From the NCBI GenBank assembly GCA_016650185.1, contig JAENWE010000098.1, forward strand, positions 1-14,511: a stretch of 14,511 bases of DNA, read 5' to 3'. The position numbers were made by a program, and so were the translations under genes. The number at the start of each line of letters is the position of its first letter. Within the stretch, counting starts at the first letter, position 1. Source of the stretch: Vicinamibacteria bacterium (GTDB lineage Bacteria; Acidobacteriota; Vicinamibacteria; Fen-336; JAGNNV01). Below are positions 7,973-14,511 of the stretch, piece after piece. Under the pieces are notes generated by a model. It was not told the DNA's origin, made no database searches, and was given only the letters and a program-made list of their open reading frames with translations.

Positions 7973-8440
7973 CTACTTCGGCATCAGGACGGTGTCGATC
8001 ACGTGGATGACGCCGTTGCTCGCGGCCACGTCGGGGGCAACGATCTTCGCTCCGTCCACGGTCAGGCCGTTGCTCTTGTCGATCTTCAGTCTTCCGCCCT
8101 GGGCCATGCTCAGGTCCTTCAACTGACGAAGGTCGGCCGAACTCGCGTTACCCACGAAGACGTGATACATCAGCACGGTCTTCAGCTTCGGGACATCCCT
8201 CAACAGTGCATCGAGGTCCGCCTTCGGGATCTTGGCGAAGGCCTCGTCGGTGGGAGCAAACACCGTGTATGGCCCGGAGCCCCGGAGGGTCTCGACGAGG
8301 CCGGCGGCCTGGAGGGCGGCGGCCAGACTCTTAAAGGTTCCGGCGGCGGCGGCTGTATCTACTATGTCCTTGGGCGGAGCGGCGAGGGCGCTTGCGGAAA
8401 GCAGCGCGGCCGCGGCGGCGAGCGAGAGTAGCTTCTTCAT
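7973..8440 (-). CDS. Secreted single-domain fasciclin (FAS1) protein
   Basis: This 155-residue protein is one FAS1 domain behind a clear Sec signal peptide (MKKLLSLAAAAALLSASALA, cleavage near residue 20-21). The FAS1 H1 motif is YTVFAPTDEAF (58-68), the central Tyr-His pair is at 92-93, and the H2 motif GVIHVIDTVLMP is at 143-154. FAS1 domains act in adhesion and protein-protein contact at the cell surface or in the periplasm. Its exact role in bacteria of this type is not established. I chose the ATG at 8438-8440 because it opens the signal peptide and has a GAGGAAGGG ribosome-binding site upstream. An in-frame extension to 8608 would bury the signal peptide and is rejected. It is divergent from the amidase gene and shares a 197-bp upstream region with it. 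Confidence 0.9.
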   Translation of the reverse strand: MKKLLSLAAAAALLSASALAAPPKDIVDTAAAAGTFKSLAAALQAAGLVETLRGSGPYTVFAPTDEAFAKIPKADLDALLRDVPKLKTVLMYHVFVGNASSADLRQLKDLSMAQGGRLKIDKSNGLTVDGAKIVAPDVAASNGVIHVIDTVLMPK

Positions 8441-8507
8441 CGGGAATTCCCTTCCTCGGGCAAGAGTGCCCACTGCTCGGAAGTCTGGAGGGCGCTTGGC
8501 CGGCCCG

Positions 8508-8525
8508 ACATGACGGCCGTCATGT
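8508..8525. promoter_or_regulatory. Perfect 18-bp palindrome in the fasciclin/amidase divergent region
   Basis: ACATGACGGCCGTCATGT reads identically on both strands. It lies 67 bp from the fasciclin start and about 112-127 bp from the amidase start. Its length, perfect symmetry and intergenic position are those of a homodimeric repressor operator (TetR- or GntR-like sites have this look). No cognate regulator gene is in the window. The rest of 8441-8637 holds a possible -35 TTGACA (8549-8554) facing the amidase gene, with only a weak -10 candidate, and no gene. Confidence 0.6.
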
Positions 8526-8637
8526 GAGACGAGAAAGCGATCGCCAGCTTGACAGCCGGCGGGAGCAGCGTCAGAGTCGCCGTCACTCGGTCGGCGCGTT
8601 TCTTTCAACCCTCACCAGCCGACCATTGGGAGGTCCA

Positions 8638-9648
8638 GTGTCACATAACGATATGAGTGCGCGATCCCTGTCGCTTTTGGGCGCCTCGCTGCTGGCGATC
8701 GCCGGCGCCGCTGCCGGCCAGACGATCCAGTACGAGCCGACCCGCGGGGTGCCGACTTTCGCGGTACGCGAACCCGTGTTGCGCCTCAAGCCAGGGGACA
8801 CCGTCGAGACGCGAACCTTCTCGAAGCCGGGCGACTACTACAACCCTGACACCGCCGGCCCGTGGCCCGGTGAAGTGGGGCCGTTCTTTCTCGAAGGTGC
8901 CATGCCCGGCGACACCCTCGTGGTCCGGGTGGTCCGGCTTCGTCCCAACCGCGAGATTGCCATATCCAACGTCACCCCGGGCGGCATCAGCGGTGTGGCG
9001 GGCGATAGCCGCACGCGGCTTCTGAACGATCCGCTTCCGGCCCGCCGCTTCGTGTGGCGGCTAGACCGGGTGCGCAACGTCGGCATCATTAGCCTTCCGA
9101 ACTCCGCCGTGAAACAGGTGGAGATTCCGCTCCGGCCCATGCTGGGCCGCGTCGCCACCGCACCGGCCGGAGAAGAAGAGTTCGGCGGTCTGTGGCCCGG
9201 CGACTTCGGCGGCAACATGGACGCGTCGGACGTGACCGAGGGCGCCACCGTGTACCTGCCGGTCTTCCACGAGGGCGGGCTGTTCTATTTCGGCGACTTC
9301 CATGCCGCGCAAGGCGACGGCGAGATCACGGGCTCCGGCCTCGAATCGACCGCGGACGTCACCTTCCAGTTCGACGTGATCAAGGGCCGGCGGATTCGCT
9401 GGCCGCGCATCGAGAACGACGAGTACATCATGGTGGCCGGGAGCATGAGGCCGCTCGTAGATGCCATGCGCATCGCCTACGTGGAACTTATCGAGTGGCT
9501 GGTGGCCGACTACGGCTTTGACAAGATGGAGGCCTACCAGCTGGCATCGCAGGTAGGGGTGGTCCGCGTCGCCAATATCGTGGATCCGCACTACACGGTC
9601 GTGGCAAAATTCCCCAAGCGATTGTTGCCGCCAAGAGTTCGCCCGTAA
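8638..9648 (+). CDS. Exported acetamidase/formamidase-family protein
   Basis: This is a FmdA/AmdA-family protein of 331 residues if counted from ATG8653, or 336 from GTG8638. The family hydrolyses short amides such as formamide or acetamide to the acid and ammonia. Landmarks counted from ATG8653 are KPGDTVETRT (46-55), GPFFLEGAMPGDTLVV (76-91), PGDFGGNMD (182-190) and YFGDFHAAQGDGE (212-224), all characteristic of the family. A Sec-type signal peptide (residues about 4-22, ending AGAAAGQ) predicts export, whereas the well-studied formamidases are cytoplasmic. Start choice: GGGAGG (8628-8633) is 4 nt from GTG8638 but 19 nt from ATG8653, so the GTG is slightly preferred; both are in frame. A perfect hairpin follows the stop codon directly. 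Substrate is uncertain. Confidence 0.85.
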   Translation: MSHNDMSARSLSLLGASLLAIAGAAAGQTIQYEPTRGVPTFAVREPVLRLKPGDTVETRTFSKPGDYYNPDTAGPWPGEVGPFFLEGAMPGDTLVVRVVRLRPNREIAISNVTPGGISGVAGDSRTRLLNDPLPARRFVWRLDRVRNVGIISLPNSAVKQVEIPLRPMLGRVATAPAGEEEFGGLWPGDFGGNMDASDVTEGATVYLPVFHEGGLFYFGDFHAAQGDGEITGSGLESTADVTFQFDVIKGRRIRWPRIENDEYIMVAGSMRPLVDAMRIAYVELIEWLVADYGFDKMEAYQLASQVGVVRVANIVDPHYTVVAKFPKRLLPPRVRP

Positions 9649-9674
9649 GAACTCGGGCACGAAGGCCCGAGTTC
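9649..9674. terminator. Hairpin immediately after the amidase stop codon
   Basis: GAACTCGGGC (9649-9658) and GCCCGAGTTC (9665-9674) form a perfect 10-bp stem with a 6-nt loop, starting one base after TAA. No T-run follows on either strand, so it is a non-canonical terminator or an mRNA 3'-end stabiliser. It lies between converging transcripts and could work for either. Confidence 0.6.
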
Positions 9675-9695
9675 CAGGGCGGAGGGGTCTTCCCG

Positions 9696-9776
9696 TCACT
9701 CGAGCTGGCTCCGCAGCATCCAGTCCGTCTTTTCGTGGACCTGTATCCGCTGGGTGAGCGGGTCGCTCGCGGTTAC
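9696..9776 (-). pseudogene. C-terminal remnant of a Dps-family ferritin-like protein
   Basis: Read on the minus strand, about 26 codons ending at TGA encode DPLTQRIQVHEKTDWMLRSQ plus two residues. This is the characteristic C-terminal end of many Dps (DNA-binding protein from starved cells) proteins, in which a HEKTAWMLRS-type block is strongly conserved. Nothing upstream in this frame looks like Dps: the open frame continues into the antisense of terC. The fragment starts only a few bases after the terC stop, so the front of the dps gene has been lost, probably when terC and its flank arrived or by deletion. The identification rests on family memory of the motif, not on a search. Confidence 0.7.
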
Positions 9777-9780
9777 ACTC

Positions 9781-10809
9781 TTAGTCTTGCCTCTTCGTCC
9801 CATCCCGCTCTTCCCCATGCTTGGTTTTGAAGGGATAAGCGCTGCCCGTGTAACCCTTGGCCGGGATGTATAGCGACAGCACCATGGTCGCGGCCAGCAC
9901 GACGACCGTGGCCACGAGCGACCAGGCCACCGGGACATGATAGATGTCGACCAGCAGCATCTTGCCGCCGATCAGGATCAGCACGATCGCGAGGCCATAA
10001 CTGAGCAGATGAAATTTCTCGTGCATGCCGGCGAGCAGGAAGTACATCGCGCGCAGGCCGAGGATGGCGAAGACATTGGACGTCAGGACAATGAACGGGT
10101 CGGTGGTGATCGCGAAAATCGCCGGGATGGAATCCACGGCGAACACCACATCGACGATGCCGATCAGCAGGATCACCACGAACAGCGGCGTGGCCACCTT
10201 GGCGCCGCCGATGCGGGTGAAGAATTTCTCGCCATCCAGGTCGGGCGAGATGCGCATGTGCCTGCGGATCCACTTCAGCGCCGGGTTCGATTCCAGATCC
10301 GGTTCCTGCCCGGCGGCCCACCACATCTTGATGCCGGTGAACACCAGGAACGCGCCGAACAGGTACAGCACCCAGTCAAAACGCGCGATCAGCCAGGCGC
10401 CCCCGAAGATCATGAGCGCGCGCAGCACCAGCGCGCCGAGGATGCCGTACATCAGCACGCGCTTCTGGTATTCCCCCGGTACCGCGAAATAGGTGAACAC
10501 CAGCAGGAACACGAAGATGTTGTCCACCGCCAGCGCCTTTTCGACGAGATAGCCGGTGACGAACTCGAGCGCCTTGCCGTTGGCCATGCCGCGCGCCGCC
10601 TCGTCGCCACCCATGCCGCCGAGGTGCCACCACAGCAGGCTGACGAAAACGAACGACACCGCGACCCAGATCAGCGACCATACCGCGGCCTCGGCCATCG
10701 AGACCTTGTGCGCGCCCTGCTTGTTCATGGCCAGGAAATCGACCAGCAGCGCCACGACCACGAAGGCCGAGAACAGCATCCACATCACCGGTGTGCCGAT
10801 ACTCATCAT
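9781..10809 (-). CDS. TerC/Alx-family integral membrane protein
   Basis: This 342-residue polytopic membrane protein is of the TerC family, whose best-known members are TerC (tellurite resistance) and Alx/MeeF-type manganese exporters. About eight hydrophobic segments are visible. The two family signatures are EKALAVDNIFVF (90-101, with Asp96-Asn97) and DVVFAVDSIPA (220-230, with Asp220 and Asp226), the repeated acidic membrane motifs thought to handle the cation. The C-terminus is short and charged. Start is ATGATG, with no clear Shine-Dalgarno. Its protein reads like proteobacterial Alx proteins, and it sits between two gene remnants, so recent acquisition is plausible. Manganese export is likelier than tellurite resistance because no other ter genes are present; this is an inference. 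Confidence 0.92.
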   Translation of the reverse strand: MMSIGTPVMWMLFSAFVVVALLVDFLAMNKQGAHKVSMAEAAVWSLIWVAVSFVFVSLLWWHLGGMGGDEAARGMANGKALEFVTGYLVEKALAVDNIFVFLLVFTYFAVPGEYQKRVLMYGILGALVLRALMIFGGAWLIARFDWVLYLFGAFLVFTGIKMWWAAGQEPDLESNPALKWIRRHMRISPDLDGEKFFTRIGGAKVATPLFVVILLIGIVDVVFAVDSIPAIFAITTDPFIVLTSNVFAILGLRAMYFLLAGMHEKFHLLSYGLAIVLILIGGKMLLVDIYHVPVAWSLVATVVVLAATMVLSLYIPAKGYTGSAYPFKTKHGEERDGTKRQD

Positions 10810-10832
10810 AGTAAGGAATCCGTGTTAGGGAG

Positions 10833-10868
10833 GGTTCAGCGGCGCGCTTTACTGCGTCCGCTGGAACC
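10833..10868 (-). promoter_or_regulatory. Stem-loop in the terC 5' leader
   Basis: On the minus strand GGTTCCAGCGG and CCGCTGAACC form a 10-bp stem with one bulged base and a 15-nt loop, ending 23 nt upstream of the terC start codon. Genes of this family are often controlled through structured leaders (Mn2+-sensing yybP-ykoY, or the pH-responsive leader of alx). I do not see the yybP-ykoY consensus here, so this is only a candidate regulatory hairpin or a terminator-like structure. Confidence 0.35.
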
Positions 10869-10949
10869 AAGGTCAGGAGAGCGAACATCAAGAATCAGCG
10901 GGCATGACCAGTCTATTCGATGAACGCCGCGGGTTCTGCGCAAGCACGC

Positions 10950-11433
10950 CCCCGCACCCGTTGCGCCTCGTCGCAAAACCGCTATCGCCAGAGGCCCGAG
11001 CGCCTCATCGAGCAACTCGCACAAGGGCTCGCGTTCACGCCTGCGCTCGAGGCGGCGGCGATCCTCGGCCCATCGTCTTCAGTCGGCGCGCTGGCGGCGT
11101 TGACGGCGTGGATGGTCGCCCTCGTCCTGATGTTGGTCTTCGCTGAAGGATGGCGGATCGTTCGTCGGTCTGCCTCGTCGTCGCGCCCGACGACGCTGTA
11201 CGATCGCATAGCCGCAGTAGCGGGACCTACCTACGCGCCGCTCGTGGCCAAGGCCCTGCGGTATCTCGTGCGAAGTCCGCAGGTTCGCAACAACTTGCCT
11301 GTGGCAATGCCACCCCTCGCGCTCGTCGGCTGGCAAGCGGGCGGCCGCGGGACGCTCTCTTTCTCGGACGTTGGGTGGCGTGACCTCGATGGGCGCGATC
11401 GCCACCGGGGGGTTGTCGTTGAACTTCCCGGTT
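10950..11433 (+). pseudogene. Frameshifted remnant of an ABC-2-type permease
   Basis: The frame open from 10920 to 11435 encodes a hydrophobic segment (GALAALTAWMVALVLMLVF, about 11085-11141), then KALRYLVRSPQVRNNL (11250-11297). The latter resembles the (R/K)ELRYLxRxPQ block that follows a cytoplasmic linker in large ABC-2-type exporter permeases. Similarity in that frame fades after WQAGGRGT (about 11355). In the +1 frame, VTSMGAIATGGLSLNF (11380-11427) looks like the next part of the same family (an MGAxATGxLxLNxFG-type block). This suggests a frameshift in about 11355-11380. Neither a real N-terminus nor the C-terminal half is present, and the padR promoter begins where similarity stops. 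The remainder of 10869-10950 and 11434-11459 contains no gene. It could instead be a small unknown membrane protein. Confidence 0.45.
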
Positions 11434-11464
11434 GACTTCTCCACAACCATAGATAAACTATGCC
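11432..11464 (+). promoter_or_regulatory. padR promoter with CATAG/CTATG operator over the start codon
   Basis: TTGACT (11432-11437) and TAAACT (11454-11459) are spaced 16 nt apart and form a plausible -35/-10 pair. CATAG (11448-11452) and CTATG (11458-11462) are a perfect inverted repeat with a 5-nt spacer that covers the -10 and the first ATG. CTATGCC occurs twice as a direct repeat (11458-11464 and 11473-11479). This is a likely binding site for the PadR protein itself, giving autoregulation of the repressor and permease pair. Confidence 0.5.
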
Positions 11465-11801
11465 TACCTTGTCTATGCCAAAGAGCGAAATGCCTTCGGG
11501 CGCCCTGGTGCTGCTGATTCTCCGCGTTCTTCGCTCCGGCCCCCTTCATGGGTACGCGATCGCCCAGCGGATCCACGCCCTCTCCTCGGACGCCCTGCGC
11601 GTGGAGGAGGGCTCTTTGTACCCAGCCCTTCAGAAGATCCTCCTCAAGGGCTGGGTCGGAGCCTCCTGGGGCGTGTCCGATACGAACCGGAAGGTGCGTT
11701 TCTACAAACTCACCCGCGACGGGTTGAGGCAACTGGAGGCCGAACTTTCCGACTATGAGCGTCAGACGAAGGCCATCCAGGCCGTCCTCCGCATGGCTTG
11801 A
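11460..11801 (+). CDS. PadR-family transcriptional repressor (acidobacterial type)
   Basis: This 113-residue protein is a winged-helix DNA-binding protein of the small PadR class that partners ADOP permeases. Helix-turn-helix landmarks are LRSGPLHGYAIAQRI (24-38), VEEGSLYPALQKIL (48-61) and the wing strand RFYKLTRDGLRQLE (80-93), followed by a dimerisation helix to the C-terminus. ATG11460 is used here, but ATG11475 (in frame, giving 108 residues) may be the true start. Neither has a Shine-Dalgarno, and the likely transcription start, about 7 nt after the -10, would fall near 11466, downstream of the first ATG. The stop TGA (11799-11801) is 14 nt before the permease ATG, so the two are one transcription unit. 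It probably represses its own operon. Confidence 0.92.
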   Translation: MPTLSMPKSEMPSGALVLLILRVLRSGPLHGYAIAQRIHALSSDALRVEEGSLYPALQKILLKGWVGASWGVSDTNRKVRFYKLTRDGLRQLEAELSDYERQTKAIQAVLRMA

Positions 11802-11815
11802 TTGGAGCAACTGGA

Positions 11816-14374
11816 ATGATGGAGCTCTTCCGCCGCATTTACTACATCCTGAACCGCCGCCGCCTGGACGCGGAACTGGCCGACGAGATGGAGTTCCATC
11901 GCGAGATGGCCGCGCGACACGAGGGGAAGCCCCTCGGGGACCCGCTGCGATTGCGTGAGGATGCGCGGGAGGCCTGGGGCTGGATGTGGATCGACCGTCT
12001 GGGTCAGGACCTGCGTTTCGCTTTTCGAGCCATGCGGACGTCGCCGTGGTTCACCGTCTCCTCCGTTCTGGTTCTCGCTATCGGCATTGGCGCTACTGTC
12101 GCGGCCTTCTCTTTGTTCAACATGGTCGTTCTGCGTCCGCTCCCGGTCACCGATCCCCACAGCCTCCTTCGGTTTCAAAGGCAGGGTCCGCAGCAGTTCT
12201 GGTCGGACGTGCCGTACCCCGCAGTTTCCTACTATAGGGAGAACACGCGGACACTTTCCGCGGTCCTCGCCCTCACCACCGCGCGGCTGGCGATCGAGGG
12301 AACGGAGTTCGCGCCGCCAACCTACTTCGTGACCGGGAACTTCTTCACCGAACTCGGCGCCACGGCCTCGGCCGGCCGGCTCTTCACGATAGCGGACGAG
12401 GCTCAGGCCGCGGCGCCGATGGTGGTCCTGGGCCACGGCTTCTGGGCGAGCCACTTCGACGCGAGTCCTGATGTCGTGGGGAGTTCGGTGCGCTTGAATG
12501 GCAAGCGCGCCACCGTGGTCGGGGTCGCGGCCCGCGGCTTCAGCGGCCTGGGATCCGACGCCCCCGCCTTCTGGGCGCTCATAGCTCACCATCCATACTT
12601 CGTTGATGGGAGCAAGATGCTCACAGACTTCTCAGGTCAGCAGAACAGCGGCGTCAGCATGTGGGGGCGCCTGACGAGGAACGTCACACCTCGCGCCGCG
12701 GAAGACGAGCTGGCGTCGCTGGCGGCGACGCTCCGGGTGCAGCACCCCGCAGATGTGTGGGAGGGAGAGCGGTTTCCGAGCGAACCGGGCGGCTATTCGC
12801 AGAGCGTCGGTTCCGTGTCACGAGGAACGGGCCCTGCGCCCAGCTCTCACGACCGCCTCTATCAAATGTTCGCACTCGTGGGGTCCCTGGTGCTGCTGAT
12901 CCTGGCGGTAGCCTGCGGCAATCTCGGAAGTCTTCTTCTCGCACGAGGCGCCTCGCGCCAGCGGGAGATCGCCCTGCGCGTCGCGATCGGCGCCGGGACA
13001 TCGCGCCTGGTGCGCCAGCTCTTCACTGAGAGCCTGGTCCTCGCCCTCATGGGCGCCCTGAGCGGTCTACTGGTTGGCTGGGCCGTCGTGAAGTCCATGC
13101 TGGTACTGACCGATGCCCCGTCGTGGTTCGATCCCACGCCCGACGGGCGGGTGGTGGCGTTCGCGACCGGGATGGGCTTCCTGTCCGCGACGCTCTTCGG
13201 GCTGATGCCCGCGCTCCATATCGCCCGGCAGCGACATCGCATGACCTTCGCCCGGAGGTTCCTCATCGGCGCCCAGGTGGCCTCGAGCTGCGTGTTGCTC
13301 ATCGTTGCGGGGCTCCTGGTGCGGACATTCGATCGCGTCACCTCGCTCGATCCCGGGTTCGAGTACGAGCACGCCATCGTCGTTGACCCCTCGCTTGAAG
13401 AACATGGCTACAGCGCGCCTCGGGCGCGGGAGTATCTCGACGATCTCGAGTCCAGGCTCCGTGGAATCGCAGGTGTGGAGGCGCTGGCCCGCACGTCGAC
13501 CCCGCCCCTCGGTGGCGCCAGGATCACCGCGATCGTTCAGATCGATGGCCGGTCGCAGGAGGTTTTCATCCACCAGGTGGATCAGGGCTACCTCGGAACG
13601 ATGAGAATCCCGCTGCGCCGGGGGCAAGACCTGGTGGCGGGTAACGAACGGGGTGTCGTCATCAGCGAGTCCCTCGCGCGAAAGCGCTGGCCAAACCAGG
13701 ATGCTCTCGGTCAACCGTTTCAAATCGGACAGGAGCCGCCCCTCACCGTCGTGGGCATTGCCGGGAGCGCGCGATCGCTGGCTCTGCAGGATCCTGACCC
13801 GGTCGAGTTGTACCGCCTCGCCCGCGAAGGTGATCTTGTGGGGATGTCGCTGGTGGCGAGGACGCTGGGTCCTCCCGAAGCAGTCGCGGCCGCTGTGAGC
13901 GCCGCTGCAAAGAGCGTCGATCGGACCTTCACACCACGGGTTCACTTGCTCAAGGACCAGTTTCAACAGCACGTCCGCGACGTGGAGCAGGGTGCCCTCG
14001 CGGTCAGTCTGCTGGGAGTGATCGCGTTGATCATGGCTTCGCTCGGCATCGTGGGGCTCGTGTCCTACGCGGTGGCCCAGCAGACGAAGGATATCGGGAT
14101 CCGCATGGCGATCGGCGCCGAATCCCGGCACATCCTCCGAAGTCTGGCCGCGCAATTCCAGCGCACCGTGGCTTTGGGCCTACTCGCGGGTGTGGGCGGA
14201 GCGGCGGCGCTGTCTCAACTCCTTCGCCGGGAGCTCTATGGGCTCAGCACGTTTGACCCGCTAAGTTACGTCGGCGCGGTTGCGCTCTTCGTCTGCGTGA
14301 CCGGCCTCGCCGCCTTGGTGCCCGCGAGGCGCGCCCTGCGCGTCGACCCGCTGGTCGCTCTCCGTTGCGACTAG
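11816..14374 (+). CDS. ADOP-type MacB/FtsX-like ABC transporter permease
   Basis: This 852-residue protein matches the acidobacterial duplicated orphan permease family: two MacB/FtsX permease halves in one chain without an ATPase gene alongside. Residues 1-62 form the charged cytoplasmic prefix (FRRIYYILNRRRLDAELADEM is its start). TM1 is at about 79-103, followed by a periplasmic MacB-type domain (about 105-345). FtsX half 1 spans about 350-475, with REIALRVAIGAGTSRLVRQL (383-402). A second single TM (484-504) and periplasmic domain (505-725) follow. FtsX half 2 spans about 728-845, with KDIGIRMAIGAESRHILRSL (758-777). About eight TMs in total. ATG11816 is preferred: GGAG (11804-11807) is 8 nt upstream. 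A TTG at 11798 overlapping the padR stop is possible but unlikely. Family members are thought to move substances or transmit force at the envelope; substrate unknown. Confidence 0.92.
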   Translation: MMELFRRIYYILNRRRLDAELADEMEFHREMAARHEGKPLGDPLRLREDAREAWGWMWIDRLGQDLRFAFRAMRTSPWFTVSSVLVLAIGIGATVAAFSLFNMVVLRPLPVTDPHSLLRFQRQGPQQFWSDVPYPAVSYYRENTRTLSAVLALTTARLAIEGTEFAPPTYFVTGNFFTELGATASAGRLFTIADEAQAAAPMVVLGHGFWASHFDASPDVVGSSVRLNGKRATVVGVAARGFSGLGSDAPAFWALIAHHPYFVDGSKMLTDFSGQQNSGVSMWGRLTRNVTPRAAEDELASLAATLRVQHPADVWEGERFPSEPGGYSQSVGSVSRGTGPAPSSHDRLYQMFALVGSLVLLILAVACGNLGSLLLARGASRQREIALRVAIGAGTSRLVRQLFTESLVLALMGALSGLLVGWAVVKSMLVLTDAPSWFDPTPDGRVVAFATGMGFLSATLFGLMPALHIARQRHRMTFARRFLIGAQVASSCVLLIVAGLLVRTFDRVTSLDPGFEYEHAIVVDPSLEEHGYSAPRAREYLDDLESRLRGIAGVEALARTSTPPLGGARITAIVQIDGRSQEVFIHQVDQGYLGTMRIPLRRGQDLVAGNERGVVISESLARKRWPNQDALGQPFQIGQEPPLTVVGIAGSARSLALQDPDPVELYRLAREGDLVGMSLVARTLGPPEAVAAAVSAAAKSVDRTFTPRVHLLKDQFQQHVRDVEQGALAVSLLGVIALIMASLGIVGLVSYAVAQQTKDIGIRMAIGAESRHILRSLAAQFQRTVALGLLAGVGGAAALSQLLRRELYGLSTFDPLSYVGAVALFVCVTGLAALVPARRALRVDPLVALRCD

Positions 14375-14394
14375 TGTGGTGGCCCTCAAATAGG

Positions 14395-14511
14395 TATGCC
14401 AATTGAGCGTCGAGGCGCCCGGAGCGCAAGGCGCCGAGGAGGCCGCATATTGAACATATGCAACGACGAGCAACGCGGCGATCCGGGATGCATCGGCGCT
14501 CCAGTGGTATA
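14395..14511. repeat. ~117-nt imperfect foldback (long palindrome), cut by the window end
   Basis: The sequence after the permease is one large hairpin. CATAT (14446-14450) and ATATG (14456-14460) are perfect arms around a 5-nt loop centred on 14453. The outer arms pair symmetrically about the same centre: TATGCCAATTGAGCGTCGA (14395-14413) against the reverse complement of the last bases of the window, with four mismatches in 19, two of them G-T wobbles. CCCGGA (14418-14423) also pairs with TCCGGG (14482-14487), offset by one nucleotide. The last window base still pairs, so the element continues beyond the edge. No coding frame is supported. It could be a REP-like or MITE-like palindromic repeat, a large transcription terminator, or the end of a mobile element. 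Confidence 0.65.

Noticed and set aside
8441..8608. N-terminal extension of the fasciclin frame
   Set aside because: It would place about 56 charged residues before a textbook signal peptide and covers the palindrome; the start at 8440 has a ribosome-binding site.
9937..10923. 328-codon plus-strand frame opposite terC
   Set aside because: Its translation is His/Asp/Gln-rich without any recognisable domain and is the mirror of terC codons, a typical shadow frame.
10810..10925. yybP-ykoY manganese riboswitch upstream of terC
   Set aside because: The conserved riboswitch sequence blocks could not be found on the minus strand, so only an unspecific hairpin is annotated.
11798..11815. TTG start for the ADOP permease overlapping the padR stop
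   Set aside because: It would place the GGAG ribosome-binding site inside the gene; ATG11816 lies at the proper distance from it.
14395..14511. Integron attC recombination site
   Set aside because: Length and foldback are suggestive, but the required RYYYAAC and GTTRRRY boxes at the outer ends are not seen, and no integrase or gene-cassette array is present.
1..14511. CRISPR array, tRNA, rRNA or complete insertion sequence
   Set aside because: No regularly spaced repeats, cloverleaf-like sequence, rRNA segment or transposase reading frame was seen.

Overview
The window is GC-rich, densely coded bacterial chromosome. The best clue to its origin is the last gene pair: a small PadR-family repressor directly followed by a long MacB/FtsX-type permease with two FtsX domains and no ATPase gene. 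This is the arrangement called ADOP (acidobacterial duplicated orphan permease) and is typical of Acidobacteriota. Assignment to that phylum is an inference. No rRNA, tRNA, CRISPR array or intact insertion sequence is visible.

Region 1 (1-5974) is a tripartite RND efflux operon on the + strand: TolC-like outer-membrane protein, lipoprotein membrane-fusion protein, inner-membrane RND pump, then a 67-residue DUF2892 membrane protein. The first three genes overlap by 4 nt each (ATGA) and the fourth follows by 12 nt, so they are very probably one transcript. An AT-rich palindrome sits directly on the first start codon and looks like a repressor operator.

Region 2 (6004-9648) holds four metabolic or surface genes: a family S51 (peptidase E-like) hydrolase (-), a divergent class-V aminotransferase-fold PLP enzyme (+), a secreted single-domain fasciclin protein (-), and a divergent exported acetamidase/formamidase-family protein (+). 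The fasciclin/amidase divergent region carries a perfect 18-bp palindrome.

Region 3 (9649-11450) looks rearranged. An intact terC-family gene (-) lies between two gene remnants: a short C-terminal Dps tail just downstream of it, and a frameshifted stretch resembling an ABC-2-type permease upstream of it.

Region 4 (11460-14511) contains the PadR repressor with an apparent operator over its start codon, the ADOP permease, and at the very edge a ~117-nt symmetric foldback sequence that the window end cuts off.
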